From a bacterium (GTDB lineage Bacteria; Verrucomicrobiota; Verrucomicrobiia; Verrucomicrobiales; Akkermansiaceae), in the NCBI GenBank assembly GCA_018222765.1, contig JAAEZT010000022.1, positions 1 to 62,789 of the forward strand: a stretch of 62,789 nt of DNA. The letters are read 5' to 3'. The stretch's first letter is position 1; each line of letters begins with the position of its first letter. Below the pieces are notes generated by a model. It ran no database searches and was not told the origin of the DNA. It was given only the letters and a program-made list of their open reading frames with translations. The position numbers and the translations under genes were made by a program. Shown in pieces: positions 61,241 to 62,789 of the stretch.

Positions 61241-61936
61241 TTACCTGCGGCGGCGCAGTGCAAGGAGACCACCGAATGCGAGCAGGGCGAGCGAGCCGGG
61301 CTCGGGGACGACTTGGTTGATCTGGAGCCCATTGAGACCAAAGCGATGGGCATTAACAGAACCATCGAGCAGATCCCCCGCTGTCCCCGTGAAAAGAATA
61401 TTCCCGCTACCATCAGCCTCAACATTCTCGAACAGCACATAGTTGTAGCCATCCACAAAAGTCGAGGTGTTGTTGACAGCGCCCCGGGCATCAATGAATT
61501 GATCACTTGCTGATGTCGTTGCGTTGGAGGTAGACCACCATCCCGCGTATTGCTCGGCTTGGCCATTGAAATCCCCCTGATTACGGAATGAAACCATCCA
61601 GATGTCGTAGGTGCCTCCATTTTCCAAACCGCTGATCGCCACCGTCCTATTGTCGACACCTTTTCCAAACTCGGTCATCGAGCCTCGAAGCATCGGGAGG
61701 TCGATGACGGGGGGATCGAATGCGGTGAGACCGAAATTGGTAGTGATGGTGATTGACCCCGCAGCGCCGCTCGCCCCGCTGATTTGGTGCCAGGTCTCGC
61801 CCGCTCCGCCAGCAGGCCCGGTCAGACCGGTCTCATCGGCTGCACCAGCGGTCAGGTTGATATTGATCAGTGCCGCGTTCGCGAATGGGGTCATGGCGAG
61901 AGCGGTGACGGTGATGGCTAGATTTTTTATATTCAT
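61241..61936 (-). CDS. PEP-CTERM secreted beta-sandwich protein, second family
   Basis: 231 residues; signal peptide MNIKNLAITVTALAMTPFANA. The C-terminus VPEPGSLALLAFGGLLALRR plus RR is a complete PEP-CTERM signal. The body (22-205) carries ININLTAGAADETGLTGPAG, NFGLTAFDPPVIDLPMLRGS, YAGWWSTSNATT and VLFENVEADGSGNILFTGTA, and reappears almost unchanged in the protein at 58919 and, truncated, at 58516-58856. An exosortase would process it. It is the first gene of this group. Confidence 0.88.
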   Translation of the reverse strand: MNIKNLAITVTALAMTPFANAALININLTAGAADETGLTGPAGGAGETWHQISGASGAAGSITITTNFGLTAFDPPVIDLPMLRGSMTEFGKGVDNRTVAISGLENGGTYDIWMVSFRNQGDFNGQAEQYAGWWSTSNATTSASDQFIDARGAVNNTSTFVDGYNYVLFENVEADGSGNILFTGTAGDLLDGSVNAHRFGLNGLQINQVVPEPGSLALLAFGGLLALRRRR

Positions 61937-62053
61937 TTTTTCAGATTGATGCTATTCAATAGTCGGGCGATTTTGGCTCGGCTCGTAGCGAACTTCTTCC
62001 ACGGGGGGATGCAAAACCGAGAGCATTATAGCTGAAGCCGCAGATCTGCCTAG

Positions 62054-62069
62054 TCGCACGATCGTGCGA
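62054..62069. promoter_or_regulatory. 16-bp perfect palindrome, candidate operator
   Basis: TCGCACGATCGTGCGA is its own reverse complement. It lies about 52 bp upstream of the discoidin-domain gene and about 120 bp upstream of the divergent PEP-CTERM gene, so it could control either. It is GC-rich and has no T-run, so a terminator is unlikely. Confidence 0.4.
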
Positions 62070-62120
62070 GGGAGGATTTTGACGCTGGCAGGGCTGGGAA
62101 AGCGGGTTAGCCTAGAGGGG

Positions 62121-62789
62121 ATGGTCAAATCGCTGAAGCTGTCCCAATTGATCTGCGCTGGCCTGCTGGTGTCGGGAGCGGCGGAATTGCGCGGCGGGGA
62201 ACCGACGGACAAGGCCGGGGTGGTCGAGCGAGTGGCTCGGGTATTCAGTGGGGAACTGCGTCGAGCCGAGGCGCGCCTTGATGATGTGGCTGGGGAACTC
62301 GCCAGCTTGCCGCGGCTGCGGGCGACCCCGTTGGCCGAGCGCTACGGCTTTCGCAGCGACACACTCCCCGACGCCAATCAACCGCACTGGGTGCAGATCG
62401 ATTTGGGGCGTCTCCGGGCCATCGACCGGATTGTGGTGGTGCCGGCACACCTCCCGGATCTAGGCGCGCAGGGCGAGGGCTATGGTTTCCCGCTACGTTT
62501 CAAGATCGAGGTGGCAGACAACGCGGAGATGCGCCGGGCGGCGACGCTGGTCGACCGCACCGGAGAGGATGTTCCGAACCCGGGGCGGTTCCCGATGAAT
62601 TTTAACTTCGATCCGGTGGAAGCTCGTCACGTGCGTTTTACTTCGACCCGGCACGTGGCGGTCGAAGGGGGCTTCATGTGGGCCTTGGAGGAACTCACCG
62701 TGCTCGCAGGGAACAGGGTGCTGACTGGAAACAGGGTGATTCAGAACGAGGTATTAACTTCGGGAAGTCTGGAACTCTTTCCCAACTGG
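62121..62789 (+). CDS. Secreted discoidin (F5/8 type C) domain protein, 3' end cut by window edge
   Basis: Open from ATG 62121 (GAGGGG just before it) to the window end, 223 codons with no stop. A signal-like start (MVKSLKLSQLICAGLLVSGA) is followed by a helical segment (VVERVARVFSGELRRAEARL). A discoidin/F5-8C sandwich then follows: WVQIDLGRLRAIDRIVVVPA, PLRFKIEVADNAEMRRAATL, ARHVRFTSTRHVAVE and MWALEELTVLAGN. In this phylum such an N-terminus often leads into DUF1549/DUF1553 domains, but none is visible. Carbohydrate binding is the usual role. Completely clear as a gene; its full identity lies beyond the edge. Confidence 0.82.
   Translation, partial: MVKSLKLSQLICAGLLVSGAAELRGGEPTDKAGVVERVARVFSGELRRAEARLDDVAGELASLPRLRATPLAERYGFRSDTLPDANQPHWVQIDLGRLRAIDRIVVVPAHLPDLGAQGEGYGFPLRFKIEVADNAEMRRAATLVDRTGEDVPNPGRFPMNFNFDPVEARHVRFTSTRHVAVEGGFMWALEELTVLAGNRVLTGNRVIQNEVLTSGSLELFPNW

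Noticed and set aside
1-62789. tRNA, rRNA, insertion sequences, integrases or phage genes
   Set aside because: No cloverleaf, conserved rRNA word, transposase motif or terminal inverted repeat was noticed on either strand. A tRNAscan or Infernal run would settle small RNAs.

Overview
The window looks like a chromosomal segment of a marine-type Verrucomicrobiota bacterium; Planctomycetota is the less likely alternative. The reasons are four DUF1552 plus PSD1/c-type cytochrome gene pairs, several FGly-type sulfatases with SGNH and sialate O-acetylesterase-like esterases, PEP-CTERM proteins, CRTAC1/ASPIC-UnbV proteins, and an ECF sigma factor of the type shared by Rhodopirellula and Verrucomicrobium. 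No tRNA, rRNA, CRISPR array, transposase or prophage gene was seen. Nearly every product has a signal peptide, lipobox, Tat motif or membrane anchor, so this is an envelope and secretion region aimed at sulfated or acetylated polysaccharides.

Layout. 1-3.2 kb: 3' part of a CotH-kinase/lamin-tail surface protein. 3.3-4.8 kb: a MerR-type regulator and an AT-rich intergenic region. 4.8-7.2 kb: sulfatase and lactonase-like propeller operon. 7.4-9.4 kb: fasciclin protein, ECF sigma factor and RskA-type anti-sigma factor. 9.6-13 kb: small GntR-type HTH protein, a sulfatase, and a YbdG-type MscS channel. 13.2-21.1 kb: four-gene operon of DUF1552, propeller-NIPSNAP-NIPSNAP, PSD1 cytochrome and alpha/beta hydrolase. 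21.2-23.8 kb: an SGNH-sulfatase fusion. 24-31.9 kb: two paralogous secreted proteins in direct orientation flank a CRTAC1 lipoprotein and a giant CRTAC1/thioredoxin/TPR protein interrupted by one in-frame TGA. 32.3-35.5 kb: GntR/LacI-type regulator, sialate O-acetylesterase-like protein and DUF1080 protein. 35.7-46.0 kb: seven-gene operon of ECF sigma, FecR protein, two DUF1552-PSD1 pairs and a sulfatase-like protein without catalytic residues. 46.2-52.7 kb: a divergent DUF1552-PSD1 pair and a transglutaminase/SUMF1 protein. 52.9-58.5 kb: sulfatase, two SGNH-type esterases and a tandem alpha/beta hydrolase. 58.5-61.9 kb: three related beta-sandwich genes, one broken. 62.1 kb to the end: start of a discoidin-domain gene.

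Most notable signal. The TGA at 27360-27362 joins two halves of one CRTAC1 reading frame. It is followed, 17 nt later, by a hairpin with a 6-bp perfect stem and a GGUCG loop, the geometry of a bacterial SECIS element. The simplest reading is a 1363-residue selenoprotein (Sec641) with FG-GAP, ASPIC/UnbV, thioredoxin-like and TPR domains; I know of no description of such a protein. Other unusual items are a circularly permuted SUMF1 domain, a sulfatase with CSCSR in place of CxPxR, a dead sulfatase in an ECF/FecR operon, and an ECF/RskA/fasciclin neighbourhood that recalls the mycobacterial SigK-RskA-MPT70/83 system. All function statements rest on motif reading without database searches.
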